The notes: a model not told the origin generated them from the letters alone. A stretch of 22,594 bases of DNA from DATILL01 sp035476575 (GCA_035476575.1 DATILL010000144.1:1-22594); one strand, 5' to 3'. Shown: positions 16,579-22,594, numbered from the stretch's first letter. Made by a program: numbers and translations.

Positions 16579-17387
16579 TCCGCCGGCGCAACCGCAAGAA
16601 CGACGAGATGCAGATCAGCGAGCGGGAGCTCTCGTCGATGACCCGCGAGCTGGACACCCTGCACCAGGAGACCTTCCCGGCCGTCCGCACGATGCTGGAC
16701 GGGCTCTCCACGAACCTCGTCCAGGTCACCCGAGCACCGGCGGCCCGCCGCAACTTCCTGCTCGGCGTGGGCGGAGCGGTGGCCCTCGGCGCGGCCGCCG
16801 CCTGCTCCAAGAACAGCGGCAGCGGGGGCGGCGGCGCGGCTACCAGCACCACCGGGCCGAGCGCCACCGCCGCCGGGTCGCCGTACACCGGTGACCTCAG
16901 GGTCGTTGCGTTGGCCGCCGCACTGGAGAACCTCGCCGTCACGGCGTACCAGGGCGCGCTCACCATGGCCGGGCAGGGCAAGCTCGGCGCCGTCCCACCC
17001 GCCGTCGCCACCTTCGTGCGGACCGCCATGAAGCAGCACGCCGACCACTCCCAGGCCTGGAACGCCGTCCTGTCCAAGGCCGGCAAGCCCACCATCACCG
17101 GCGCGCCGCTGACCATCACCGACCAGCAGGTGGCGATGCTCAACGCCGCCAGGTCCGTGCCCGACGTCGCCAAGCTCGCGTTGAGCCTGGAGAACGCTGC
17201 GGCCCAGACCTACACCTTCGCCGCCGCGAACGTCTCCGATCCCGGCGGGATCATGACCGCGGCGACGATCCAGCCGGTCGAGACCATGCACGCCGCGATC
17301 CTGTACTTCGTCCTCGGCGAGTACCCGGTGCCCGCGTCGTTCATCGGCGTCGACAACGCGGTCAAGCCCGATGTGCTCACCCGGTAG
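16575..17387 (+). CDS. Tat-type ferritin-like lipoprotein
   Basis: This 270-residue protein has a long charged N-terminus (1-55), then a twin-arginine export signal RRNFLLGVGGAVALG (Arg58-Arg59) ending in a lipobox-like AAAC with Cys77 as the lipidated residue. A Ser/Gly/Ala-rich linker (78-102) leads to a ferritin-like domain (about 105-250). Ligand candidates are Glu118 (ALENLAVTAY), Asp157/His158 (KQHADHSQAW), Glu206 (LENAAAQTY) and Glu236/His239 (VETMHAAIL). The Asp in the second position, where the upstream paralogue has Glu, is a visible difference. GTG 16575 overlaps the upstream stop. It clearly arose by duplication of, or alongside, the preceding gene, and the presence of tatA in the same operon fits its Tat signal. 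Confidence 0.85.
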   Translation: MIRRRNRKNDEMQISERELSSMTRELDTLHQETFPAVRTMLDGLSTNLVQVTRAPAARRNFLLGVGGAVALGAAAACSKNSGSGGGGAATSTTGPSATAAGSPYTGDLRVVALAAALENLAVTAYQGALTMAGQGKLGAVPPAVATFVRTAMKQHADHSQAWNAVLSKAGKPTITGAPLTITDQQVAMLNAARSVPDVAKLALSLENAAAQTYTFAAANVSDPGGIMTAATIQPVETMHAAILYFVLGEYPVPASFIGVDNAVKPDVLTR

Positions 17388-17415
17388 GAACCGCAGGCAA
17401 CCGCAGGGAGACCGC

Positions 17416-17799
17416 ATGCGACGACGGATCGGCCTCACCGCGGCAGCGCTGGCGACGGTAGCGGTCGCGACCGGATGCGGCTCCACCGGAACCCCGGCGG
17501 CCGGAGGCGGCAGCTCAGCCTCCTCCGGCCCCGCGGGCACCGCGGGCACCGCAGGACCAGCAGTGACCGTGCGGAACTTCACCTTCATGCCGCGGAACCT
17601 GACCGTCCCGGTCAGCACGACCGTCACCTGGACGTTTGCGGACTCGGCCGTGCACAACGCCAGCGCCGCTGACGGCTCGTTCAGGTCCGAGAACCTTAAG
17701 GGCGGTCAGACGTACAAGTTCACCTTCACCAAGGCAGGCACCTACCAGTACATCTGCACCATTCACCAGTTCATGACCGGCACGATCACCGTGAAGTAA
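17416..17799 (+). CDS. cupredoxin (type 1 copper) lipoprotein
   Basis: This 127-residue protein is a small blue-copper electron carrier anchored outside the membrane. MRRRIGLTAAALATVAVATG ends in lipobox Cys21; a Gly/Ser/Ala linker follows to about residue 48. The cupredoxin fold (50-127) carries the four type 1 copper ligands His80 (AVHNAS), Cys114, His117 and Met120 (YICTIHQFMTG). The ATG at 17416 follows GGGAG at a good distance and lies 28 bp after the ferritin-like lipoprotein gene. It probably exchanges electrons with the two ferritin-like proteins or an oxidase; that partner assignment is inference from the operon. Confidence 0.88.
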   Translation: MRRRIGLTAAALATVAVATGCGSTGTPAAGGGSSASSGPAGTAGTAGPAVTVRNFTFMPRNLTVPVSTTVTWTFADSAVHNASAADGSFRSENLKGGQTYKFTFTKAGTYQYICTIHQFMTGTITVK

Positions 17800-17818
17800 T
17801 GACAATCGCGGAGCAGCG

Positions 17819-17849
17819 AACAGCGACACCGTGAAACAGCGACACCGTG
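17819..17849 (+). repeat. 15-bp direct repeat upstream of tatA
   Basis: AACAGCGACACCGTG occurs at 17819-17833 and again at 17835-17849, and a partial third copy (AACAGCGAC, 17855-17863) overlaps the spacing between the AAGGA Shine-Dalgarno and the tatA ATG. It probably arose by slippage; an effect on tatA translation is possible but unproven. Confidence 0.6.
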
Positions 17850-17865
17850 GAAAGGAACAGCGACG

Positions 17866-18075
17866 ATGGGTGGACTGAGCCCCATGCACTGGCTGATCGT
17901 CATCGCAGTACTGGCAGTGTTGTTCGGCGCGAAGCGTCTCCCGGACGCGGCCCGCGGACTCGGCCGGTCCATGCGCATCTTCAAGACCGAGATCACCGAC
18001 CTCCGGGACGAGGCGCACCCCGCGGTGCCATCCGGGCCGGTCGTGCGGCCGGAGCCGGGTGCCGTCCGCACCTGA
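17866..18075 (+). CDS. tatA: Sec-independent protein translocase subunit TatA
   Basis: This 69-residue protein has the standard TatA plan: a short periplasmic start, a transmembrane helix (about 8-22, HWLIVIAVLAVLFGA), the conserved FGAKRLPDAARGLG hinge, and an amphipathic helix (GRSMRIFKTEITDL), then a short Pro/Val tail. TatA polymerises to form the pore that exports folded twin-arginine proteins. AAGGA precedes the ATG by 9-10 bases. Location after a Tat-type ferritin-like lipoprotein and a cupredoxin suggests it is a second, operon-dedicated TatA rather than the housekeeping copy, which is usually next to tatC; no tatC is in the window. Confidence 0.92.
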   Translation: MGGLSPMHWLIVIAVLAVLFGAKRLPDAARGLGRSMRIFKTEITDLRDEAHPAVPSGPVVRPEPGAVRT

Positions 18076-18139
18076 GGCACCGAAACCTGAGCCCACCGAG
18101 ACCTGAGGCCACCGAGACCTGAGCCCCCCGAGACCCGAG
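18071..18139 (+). repeat. 16-bp tandem repeat overlapping the tatA stop codon
   Basis: Four copies of a unit close to CCTGAGGCCACCGAGA run from 18071 (15, 16, 16 and 16 bp) followed by a partial CCCGAG. The first copy contains the TGA stop of tatA (18073-18075). The repeats carry TGA in one frame. It looks like a local slippage expansion between the gene and its terminator. Confidence 0.75.
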
Positions 18140-18177
18140 CGGCGCTGCGCCCGGCCCCATGCGCGAGCCGCACACGG

Positions 18178-18217
18178 GATGCGCTGACCCGCGACCGAAC
18201 CCGCGGGTCAGCGCATC
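18178..18217. terminator. strong bidirectional terminator between tatA and cydB
   Basis: A perfect 16-bp stem (GATGCGCTGACCCGCG at 18178-18193 pairing with 18202-18217) encloses an 8-nt loop. It sits between converging operons. Further copies of the right arm's GGGTCAGCGCATC (18219-18231) and GGTCAGC follow, up to the cydB stop, so alternative stems are possible. Confidence 0.85.
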
Positions 18218-18235
18218 GGGGTCAGCGCATCCAGG

Positions 18236-19243
18236 TCAGCCGCCGTCCTGGGTGGGCTCGCGTTGGAAGAGGACGAACAGCCAGCCCAGGGAAGGCACGA
18301 GCAGCAGGGCACCGACAGCGGTGGCAGCCAGGGTCGCGGTGATCACCGACCCGGTGGCCGCCACCGAGGTGTACGGCGTCCCGGGCTGGAGCATGTCGGG
18401 GTACTGGGCCACTGCCCAGCCCCACAGCACCGCGGCCACCGCGAGCGCGGCGGTGACGCGCACCAGCACGTACCGCCGGGCGGCGATCGTGGCCAGCGAG
18501 GCGAGCCCGGCCGCCGCCGAGACGACGACCAGCGGCAGCGCACGGTGGGTGAGGCCGTGGAACAGCCGGGGTGCGTCGGCGCGCAGGATCGCGATGCCGC
18601 TCAGTGCGACCGCGCCGACCACGACCCCGGTCCCCAGCGCCCGCCGCCGGAACGTCGCGGCCAGGTCCGGCATCCCGAGCCGGACGGCGTCCTGGCACAG
18701 GTAGGCCGCTGCCAGGAAGGCGCACGCGCCGACGGCCAGCACTCCGCCGAGGATCGACGTCGGGTTGACCCAGCTCGTCAGCAGGTCGCCCGCGGCGATG
18801 CCCATCGGCACCCGGCCGGAAGCGATCCCGCCGGCCACCGTACCGAGGAAGAACGGCGTGAGGATCGAGGAGAGGGCGAACGCCGCGCCGAACAGCCGGA
18901 GCTGCCACAGCTCGGTGCTCGCCTTGCGGAACGCGAACGCGGCGCCGCGCCCGATGATGCCCAGCGCGGCCAGCGTCAGCGGCACGTACAGCGTGGACAT
19001 GACCGCCGCGAAGACCGGCGAGAAGCCGGTCCACAGCAGCACCAGCACGAAGATCAGCCAGACGTGGTTGGCCTCCCAGACCGGGCCGAGCACCCGCGCG
19101 ATCAGCACCCGCGCGCCGTGCCCGGTCCGGCTGCCCCCGGCGAACAGGTCCCAGAACCCGCCGCCGAAGTCCGCCCCGCCCAGCAGCGCGTACAGCGTCA
19201 GGGTGACCCAGATGACGCCCAGCAGGACCTGGGCCGCGGTCAT
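18236..19243 (-). CDS. cydB: cytochrome bd quinol oxidase subunit II
   Basis: This 335-residue integral membrane protein is the CydB partner of CydA in cytochrome bd oxidase, which reduces O2 to water using quinol with high oxygen affinity. Features are the N-terminal LLGVIWVTLTLYALLGGADFGGGFWDL with the family GADFGGG motif, GPVWEANHVWLIFVLVLLWTGF, and about eight further hydrophobic helices to residue 325. The start at ATG 19243 overlaps the cydA stop as ATGA; the open frame continues upstream on the minus strand inside cydA but without CydB similarity. It is slightly shorter than the E. coli subunit, typical of actinobacterial forms. The stop lies just before the bidirectional terminator. 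Confidence 0.92.
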   Translation of the reverse strand: MTAAQVLLGVIWVTLTLYALLGGADFGGGFWDLFAGGSRTGHGARVLIARVLGPVWEANHVWLIFVLVLLWTGFSPVFAAVMSTLYVPLTLAALGIIGRGAAFAFRKASTELWQLRLFGAAFALSSILTPFFLGTVAGGIASGRVPMGIAAGDLLTSWVNPTSILGGVLAVGACAFLAAAYLCQDAVRLGMPDLAATFRRRALGTGVVVGAVALSGIAILRADAPRLFHGLTHRALPLVVVSAAAGLASLATIAARRYVLVRVTAALAVAAVLWGWAVAQYPDMLQPGTPYTSVAATGSVITATLAATAVGALLLVPSLGWLFVLFQREPTQDGG

Positions 19244-20634
19244 AGCTCGACCTCGCGCCCGGGCTCCTGGGGAGCCCACTGGTCGCGGCCGCCGCGCACC
19301 ATCCGGCGCAGCACGTACACCGTCGCGACCGTCATGACCGCGTAGACCGCGACGACGGCGACCAGCCCGACCACCAGCCCCGGCGCCGGGTTGACCGCGT
19401 CGAGGGTGCGGAGCTGGCCGTAGACCACCCAGGGCTGCCGGCCCACCTCGGTCACCACCCACCCGGCCTCCAGGGCGACGACCGCGGCAACCCCGGCCAG
19501 CGCGGTCAGCCGGAGAAACCACGGCGAACGGGGCAGGTCGCGGCGCCGCCACCAGGCGATCCCGAGCCACAGCCCGAGCAGCAGCAGGCTCAAGCCGATC
19601 GAGACCATCAGGTCGAAGGACAGGTGTACGACGCCGACCGGCGGCCGGTCCGCCGGCGCGGCTATGTCCAGCCCCCGTACGACAGTGTCGGGCCGGTAGC
19701 CGACCAGCAGCGACAGCCCGTTCGGGATCTCCACCGCGTACCGCAGCTCGCCGTCGCGGACGATCCCGCCGAGGTGCAGCGGCACGTGCGAACCGGTCTG
19801 GTACACCGCCTCAATGGCGGCGAGCTTGACCGGCTGCCGGTCGGCGAGGAACCGGGCCGCATAGTCGCCGACCCCGATCTGCACCGGGGTGAGGATCGCC
19901 GCGAAGGTGAACGGGACGAGCAGCCCCAGCCGGTGGTAACGGTCGCGGCGCCCGCGCAGCATCCCTACGGCGTACACGGCGGCGGTGGTGAAGCCGGCCA
20001 CTATGAACGCCGCCAGGATCATGTGGATCGTCTGCGGCGGGGTCGCCGGGTTGAACATCGCCGCCCACGGGTCCACCTCGGTCATCCGTCCGCCCACGAG
20101 CTGGAAGCCGCTCGGCTGGTTCATCCACGCGTTGGCGCAGACCACGAAGAACGCCGAGGCGACGCCGGCCACAATGACCGGTACGGCGGAGAGCAGGTGC
20201 GCCCGGGGCGACAGCCGGTCCCAGGCATACAGGTAGATGCCGACGAATATCGCCTCGATAAAGAACGCGAAGCCCTCCAGCGCGAACGGCAGCCCGACCA
20301 CCTGGCCGTAGGTCCCCATCAGGCCCGGCCACAGCAGCCCGAGCTCGAAGCTGAGGATCGTGCCCGACACTGCCCCCACCGCGAACAGCATGCCCATGAC
20401 CTTCGCCCACCGCCGGGCCAGCAGGGTGTACGTCTCGTCGCCGGTGCGGACTCCCCGCCATTCCATAAACGCCGTCAGGGCCGGCAGGCCGACCCCGAGG
20501 CAGGCCAGCACGATATGCCACCCCAGCGACAACGCCATCTGCTCGCGGGCCGCCATCAGGTCCGCGGGGCTGGCCGGACCGGCCATCGGGCCGGCGGCGA
20601 CTACTGCCACTGCGACTGCGCCAACTGGGAGCAT
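19240..20634 (-). CDS. cydA: cytochrome bd quinol oxidase subunit I
   Basis: This 464-residue catalytic subunit carries haems b558, b595 and d. His40 (LGWHIVLAC) matches the b595/d-site His of E. coli CydA, His204 (QTIHMIL) and Met343 (SFDLMV) the b558 ligands, and GRQPW at 398-402 with Glu396 the haem-site motif. Lys270 and Glu275 (KLAAIEAVY) match the quinol-binding pair. The Q-loop after them is short, so this is the short-loop type without the proteobacterial C-terminal insertion. Asp341 stands where E. coli has Arg391. An extra N-terminal stretch of about 25 residues precedes the first conserved helix. The start at ATG 20634 is fixed by GGGGAG 5 bases upstream, lying in the end of the preceding gene. 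cydDC assembly genes are not in the window. Confidence 0.92.
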   Translation of the reverse strand: MLPVGAVAVAVVAAGPMAGPASPADLMAAREQMALSLGWHIVLACLGVGLPALTAFMEWRGVRTGDETYTLLARRWAKVMGMLFAVGAVSGTILSFELGLLWPGLMGTYGQVVGLPFALEGFAFFIEAIFVGIYLYAWDRLSPRAHLLSAVPVIVAGVASAFFVVCANAWMNQPSGFQLVGGRMTEVDPWAAMFNPATPPQTIHMILAAFIVAGFTTAAVYAVGMLRGRRDRYHRLGLLVPFTFAAILTPVQIGVGDYAARFLADRQPVKLAAIEAVYQTGSHVPLHLGGIVRDGELRYAVEIPNGLSLLVGYRPDTVVRGLDIAAPADRPPVGVVHLSFDLMVSIGLSLLLLGLWLGIAWWRRRDLPRSPWFLRLTALAGVAAVVALEAGWVVTEVGRQPWVVYGQLRTLDAVNPAPGLVVGLVAVVAVYAVMTVATVYVLRRMVRGGRDQWAPQEPGREVEL

Positions 20635-20636
20635 CG

Positions 20637-21017
20637 CTACTCCCCGGACGGCGTAGTGATATCTGGGTCAGGCCGCGGGGTGGATCTTCCCTGCGACCAT
20701 CGAGCGAGAGCCAGGCCGGCCACCAGCACGAACGCCGCCCCGGCGTCGACGTCCAGCTCCACCAGCCGGTCCCGGTTCACGGTCGCCGTCTCTGGCAGCG
20801 CAAGGCTGACCACTATCGACAGGATATGCCGGACGTCGGCGATAATGCCGACGACGATAAAGGGCTCGAGCTGGAAATGCTCGCCTTCGAGATGGGCCTC
20901 AGCGACCACATGTAACAACGCGTGCTCGGTAGCGGAGGCTATGTGCAACAATCGACGTGACATAGGGGACAGCATCCCGACCGGTGCTTCCGTTACATTC
21001 GACATGACACCCGCCAT
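20637..21017 (-). CDS. PsiE-like small membrane protein
   Basis: This protein of up to 126 residues resembles the phosphate-starvation-inducible PsiE family. HALLHVVAEAHLEGEHFQLEPF (residues 32-53), IVVGIIADVRHILSIVVSLALPE (54-76) and a final hydrophobic helix AAFVLVAGLALARWS are in family order, but the first membrane helix seems short or missing, so the gene may be trimmed at its 5' end. Candidate starts are ATG 21017, 21005 and 20975; none has a convincing Shine-Dalgarno. Its stop TAG is 2 bp from cydA, and its last codons contain the cydA ribosome binding site, so it is the first gene of the cyd operon. Molecular role of PsiE proteins is poorly known. Confidence 0.65.
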   Translation of the reverse strand: MAGVMSNVTEAPVGMLSPMSRRLLHIASATEHALLHVVAEAHLEGEHFQLEPFIVVGIIADVRHILSIVVSLALPETATVNRDRLVELDVDAGAAFVLVAGLALARWSQGRSTPRPDPDITTPSGE

Positions 21018-21241
21018 TCAGGATCGGTCAGCCGCGGCGCGGGACCGCTCATCGGCTGGCGAGACTGTCGCTTTTGGGAAGTATGAGTGTCGCGATCAGA
21101 CACGCGACGTCCCATGGTGGCATGCGGACGGGCGGACGGCACCGCGACGCGCCGCGGTCGTCGTGCGGACGGACGCCTCGGCACGGCTGGTCCGCGTGCA
21201 ACGCAAACGGAAGATCAAGATCTCGCAGCCCGGTCCTGGGC

Positions 21242-21425
21242 AGGCTCACCGTGGACCACCGTGTCCAGGAGGCCGTCGGCCACCTGCCCGCGCAGGGCTG
21301 GGCGCCGACGATCGAAGGAGGACGGGATCCGCGAGGGCACCCGGGGCTGCCGAGGCCACCGGCCTGGTCGAGCTGTCGAGCGGGCCTGCGGCTCGCGGTT
21401 GATCCTGCGCAAGGCGGTTGGCGGT
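21242..21425 (+). pseudogene. IS1380-like transposase fragment
   Basis: A piece of an IS1380-type DDE transposase is legible with several frame changes: RLTVDHRVQEAVGHLPAQGW followed by APTIEG, then DGIREGTR, then AAEATGLVELSSGPA, then GSRLILRKAVGG. The family carries a matching run (QDALAKLP..W.PA....G..RDGA.VAE.TGLLDL...P.G.RLIVRKE) from the region before the last catalytic Glu. Only about 60 codons survive. The upstream gap 21018-21241 shows no gene. Confidence 0.6.
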
Positions 21426-21434
21426 TAGCGTGTC

Positions 21435-21478
21435 TGTCCCGCGTCAAGACTCCTGAGCCAGAAGCTTGACGCGGGACA
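21435..21478. repeat. 14-bp perfect inverted repeat next to the transposase remnant
   Basis: TGTCCCGCGTCAAG (21435-21448) and CTTGACGCGGGACA (21465-21478) are perfect complements around a 16-nt loop. It could be a terminator, or the facing ends of mobile elements left after rearrangement. Its place just after the IS1380-like fragment favours the second, weakly. Confidence 0.6.
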
Positions 21479-21684
21479 TCGCCTCACCATCGCCATTGTA
21501 CGGGCTACGGCTGGAGGGGTTCAACGAACGGATCATCGCCTTTGTGCCGGGTGACCGTCAGGGTATAGCCGCGCGCCCGCTAAGCTACTCGACGGGAAAG
21601 AGCAGCAGTCCGGCCGTCAGCCGGGCCCGCCTTTCCGTGCCAGCTCGATGATATCAAATGTCGGCCGACCCAGCTACCGGGATC
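21479..21684. other. gene-free spacer
   Basis: No open frame here has recognisable content. The plus-strand frame 21466-21651 gives a peptide without motifs. Confidence 0.4.
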
Positions 21685-21825
21685 TCAGGCCCACCACTTG
21701 TGCCACATGTGGTTGTCCTAGCCCTTAGCGAAGCAGTCGAGACGGCCCTCGGCCTAGGAGGACACCCCGACGCCGGAGGTGATGATGCCGCCGAGGTCTT
21801 CCCAGTTACTCCACGTCATTGCCAT
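21685..21825 (-). pseudogene. PLL/DUF346-type lectin repeat fragment with two amber codons
   Basis: On the minus strand one propeller-type repeat reads WSNWEDLGGIITSGVGVSS, TAG, AEGRLDCFAKG, TAG, DNHMWHKWWA, TGA. The spacing matches the WxxWEDLGG...SSW..GRLD.FA.G.DN..WHKWW repeat of secreted fucose-lectin-like beta-propellers, with the first TAG (21754-21756) at the conserved Trp and the second (21718-21720) before the Asp-Asn. A GGAGG stands just upstream of the ATG codons near 21819-21825. Most of the multi-repeat gene is missing. Confidence 0.7.
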
Positions 21826-21828
21826 CCT

Positions 21829-21859
21829 CCACAATTGATCTGCCCCTTTTAAATTGTGG
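21829..21859. repeat. 8-bp inverted repeat around an AT-rich core
   Basis: CCACAATT (21829-21836) and AATTGTGG (21852-21859) flank a 15-bp core containing CCCCTTTT. A second pair, ATCTGC and GCAGAT, is interleaved with it. The AT content is unusual for this region. It may be a recombination or regulatory relic; no function is assigned. Confidence 0.4.
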
Positions 21860-22141
21860 AGCAGATTCCTTTTCTGGTATCGACACGGTAGCGGTCGACT
21901 GTTCGGCAGCTCTGCCCAAAAGTGCGGATGTTGGGGCAACGACCCGAGCTGAGTTCCGGCTCGTGGATGCCGAAAATCTTGGCCGGAGCTGCTGGTGCGA
22001 AGCACGCCAGATTGGAAGAGTTCGGGCGTGTCAATCATAACGAGGTTAACCACACAACGGAGCTCCACGGGCTGGTCGCGGCCACCGGAACGGGCATTGC
22101 GGGACCGGCTGGTCAGCCACGTCGATGTCGATGAGGTGCTA
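21860..22141. other. unassigned, lower-GC spacer
   Basis: About 280 bp without a supported gene. A plus-strand stretch near 22091-22137 reads ERALRDRLVSHVDVDEVLC and could be the tail of another broken gene, but I recognise no family. Confidence 0.35.
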
Positions 22142-22411
22142 TGCCAATGAAGGGTGTCGGTCGTCGACGCCGAAAGGCTACATCGGCGGTGAGCTGGTTC
22201 GCCTGCTTGCGCAACAACTAAAGTCGAGCTGGCGCACGTGACGTCACCCCGTCTTGCGGGCGGCCGGTGCAATCCGCGTATCCGAACCTGTGTGGGCCAG
22301 ACCGACCTGTCGTCTGCTATGTCATGCTGGCGGAGCCGGCAACGGGATGTGAGCTGTGGACGGTCTACCGCGGCGCGTACGGCGACGAGCCATTCATCCG
22401 GCTGGTCCGGA
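22142..22411 (+). pseudogene. argC: N-acetyl-gamma-glutamyl-phosphate reductase (argC/lysY-type), shattered
   Basis: Fragments of an ArgC/LysY-type reductase appear in correct order across three frames: GYIGGELVRLLAQQ, then KVELAHVTSPRLAGG, then VQSAYPNLCG and GQTDLS, followed at once by MLAEPATGCELWTVYRGAYG and then DEPFIRLV. The first blocks are the N-terminal NADP-binding region of the family and the last is from the C-terminal third, so the middle with the catalytic Cys is deleted. At least three frameshifts are present. The RLAG...PNLRG.TDL pattern is closer to the LysW-linked (LysY-like) branch than to E. coli ArgC, which is an inference. No other arginine or lysine biosynthesis gene is nearby. 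Confidence 0.75.
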
Positions 22412-22414
22412 TGC

Positions 22415-22594
22415 TCAGGATGGGAGCCGTTCGGCTAGGCGGTCGAGGAAGGTCCGCTGCCCGGCCACCAGCTTGTCCCGGGCCTGCTCCAGGTCGAACC
22501 ATGCGACCCGGTCGACCTCCGGGTACTCCCGGACCTGGCCGGACCCCTTCGGCCACTCCAGCTCGAACGTCCCAGGTACGACGTCCCGGGGGTC
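22415..22594 (-). CDS. NUDIX hydrolase, C-terminal part (runs off the right edge)
   Basis: The last 59 codons of a minus-strand gene end at TGA (22415-22417). The peptide FELEWPKGSGQVREYPEVDR, then VAWFDLEQARDKLVAGQRTF and LDRL is the typical C-terminal part of small actinobacterial NUDIX proteins (the strand FELEWP, then PEVDR.AWF.L..AR..L...Q..FLDRL). The Nudix box itself would lie beyond the window, so catalytic competence and substrate cannot be judged. It converges on the argC remnant with 3 bp between. Confidence 0.82.
   Translation of the reverse strand, partial: DPRDVVPGTFELEWPKGSGQVREYPEVDRVAWFDLEQARDKLVAGQRTFLDRLAERLPS

Noticed and set aside
18071..18139. CRISPR array
   Set aside because: Units are 16 bp, directly adjacent and without spacers; no cas genes are present.
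18263..19345. Plus-strand open frame of 360 codons across cydB
   Set aside because: It is antisense to membrane helices of CydB; no start context or domain.
19624..21402. Plus-strand open frame of 592 codons across cydA and the PsiE-like gene
   Set aside because: It is antisense to clear CydA sequence with haem ligands; composition is Arg/Gln/His-rich and featureless.
21685..21825. Amber suppression or recoding in the lectin-type repeat
   Set aside because: TGA also ends the frame and most of the gene is missing; normal genes in the window end with TAG as a stop (secreted protein, PsiE-like gene, ferritin-like lipoprotein).
1..22594. tRNA, rRNA or riboswitch
   Set aside because: No cloverleaf, conserved rRNA stretch or recognisable riboswitch core was seen by eye on either strand; a covariance-model scan was not possible.

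Overview
The window looks like a chromosomal segment from a high-GC Gram-positive actinobacterium. Codon third positions are overwhelmingly G/C, GTG starts and 4-nt ATGA/GTGA gene overlaps are common, and the gene families (type II Wadjet, DUF222-HNH protein, Tat-linked ferritin-like lipoproteins, actinobacterial-type CydA/CydB) fit that group. I cannot name the genus. Roughly half the window is intact, well-packed operons. The rest is accessory DNA full of decayed gene fragments, as expected of an insertion-prone region.

Left part (1-3600): a dead IS4-type insertion sequence with recognisable 18-bp terminal inverted repeats (260-1757), then about 700 bp without a convincing gene, then a minus-strand HicA-HicB toxin-antitoxin pair (2446-3096) preceded by candidate operator dyads, then about 450 bp with no gene.

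Centre (3599-11887): a complete four-gene plus-strand operon, each gene overlapping the next by ATGA. It encodes DUF2397/TIGR02677, DUF2398/TIGR02678, a 1387-residue SMC-type ATPase (TIGR02680) and a Toprim-like DUF2399/TIGR02679 protein. This is a type II Wadjet (JetABCD) anti-plasmid defence system. A hairpin separates it from a convergent DUF222-HNH nuclease gene (11968-13257). HicAB, Wadjet and HNH together look like a small defence island.

Right-centre (13566-15546): remnants of an NmrA-like oxidoreductase gene and of a WD40-repeat gene flank a minus-strand pair encoding a secreted protein and a small protein, neither of recognised family.

Right (15769-21017): two convergent modules. 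On the plus strand, two exported ferritin-like proteins (the second a Tat-type lipoprotein), a cupredoxin lipoprotein and TatA form a likely extracytoplasmic metal/redox operon that carries its own Tat component. On the minus strand, a PsiE-like membrane protein gene, cydA and cydB form an operon for cytochrome bd oxidase. A 16-bp perfect stem terminator lies between them, beside a short tandem repeat that overlaps the tatA stop codon.

Right end (21018-22594): a graveyard with an IS1380-like transposase fragment, a 14-bp perfect inverted repeat, a PLL/DUF346-type lectin repeat with two amber codons, a shattered argC/lysY gene, and the 3' end of a NUDIX hydrolase gene that runs off the window.
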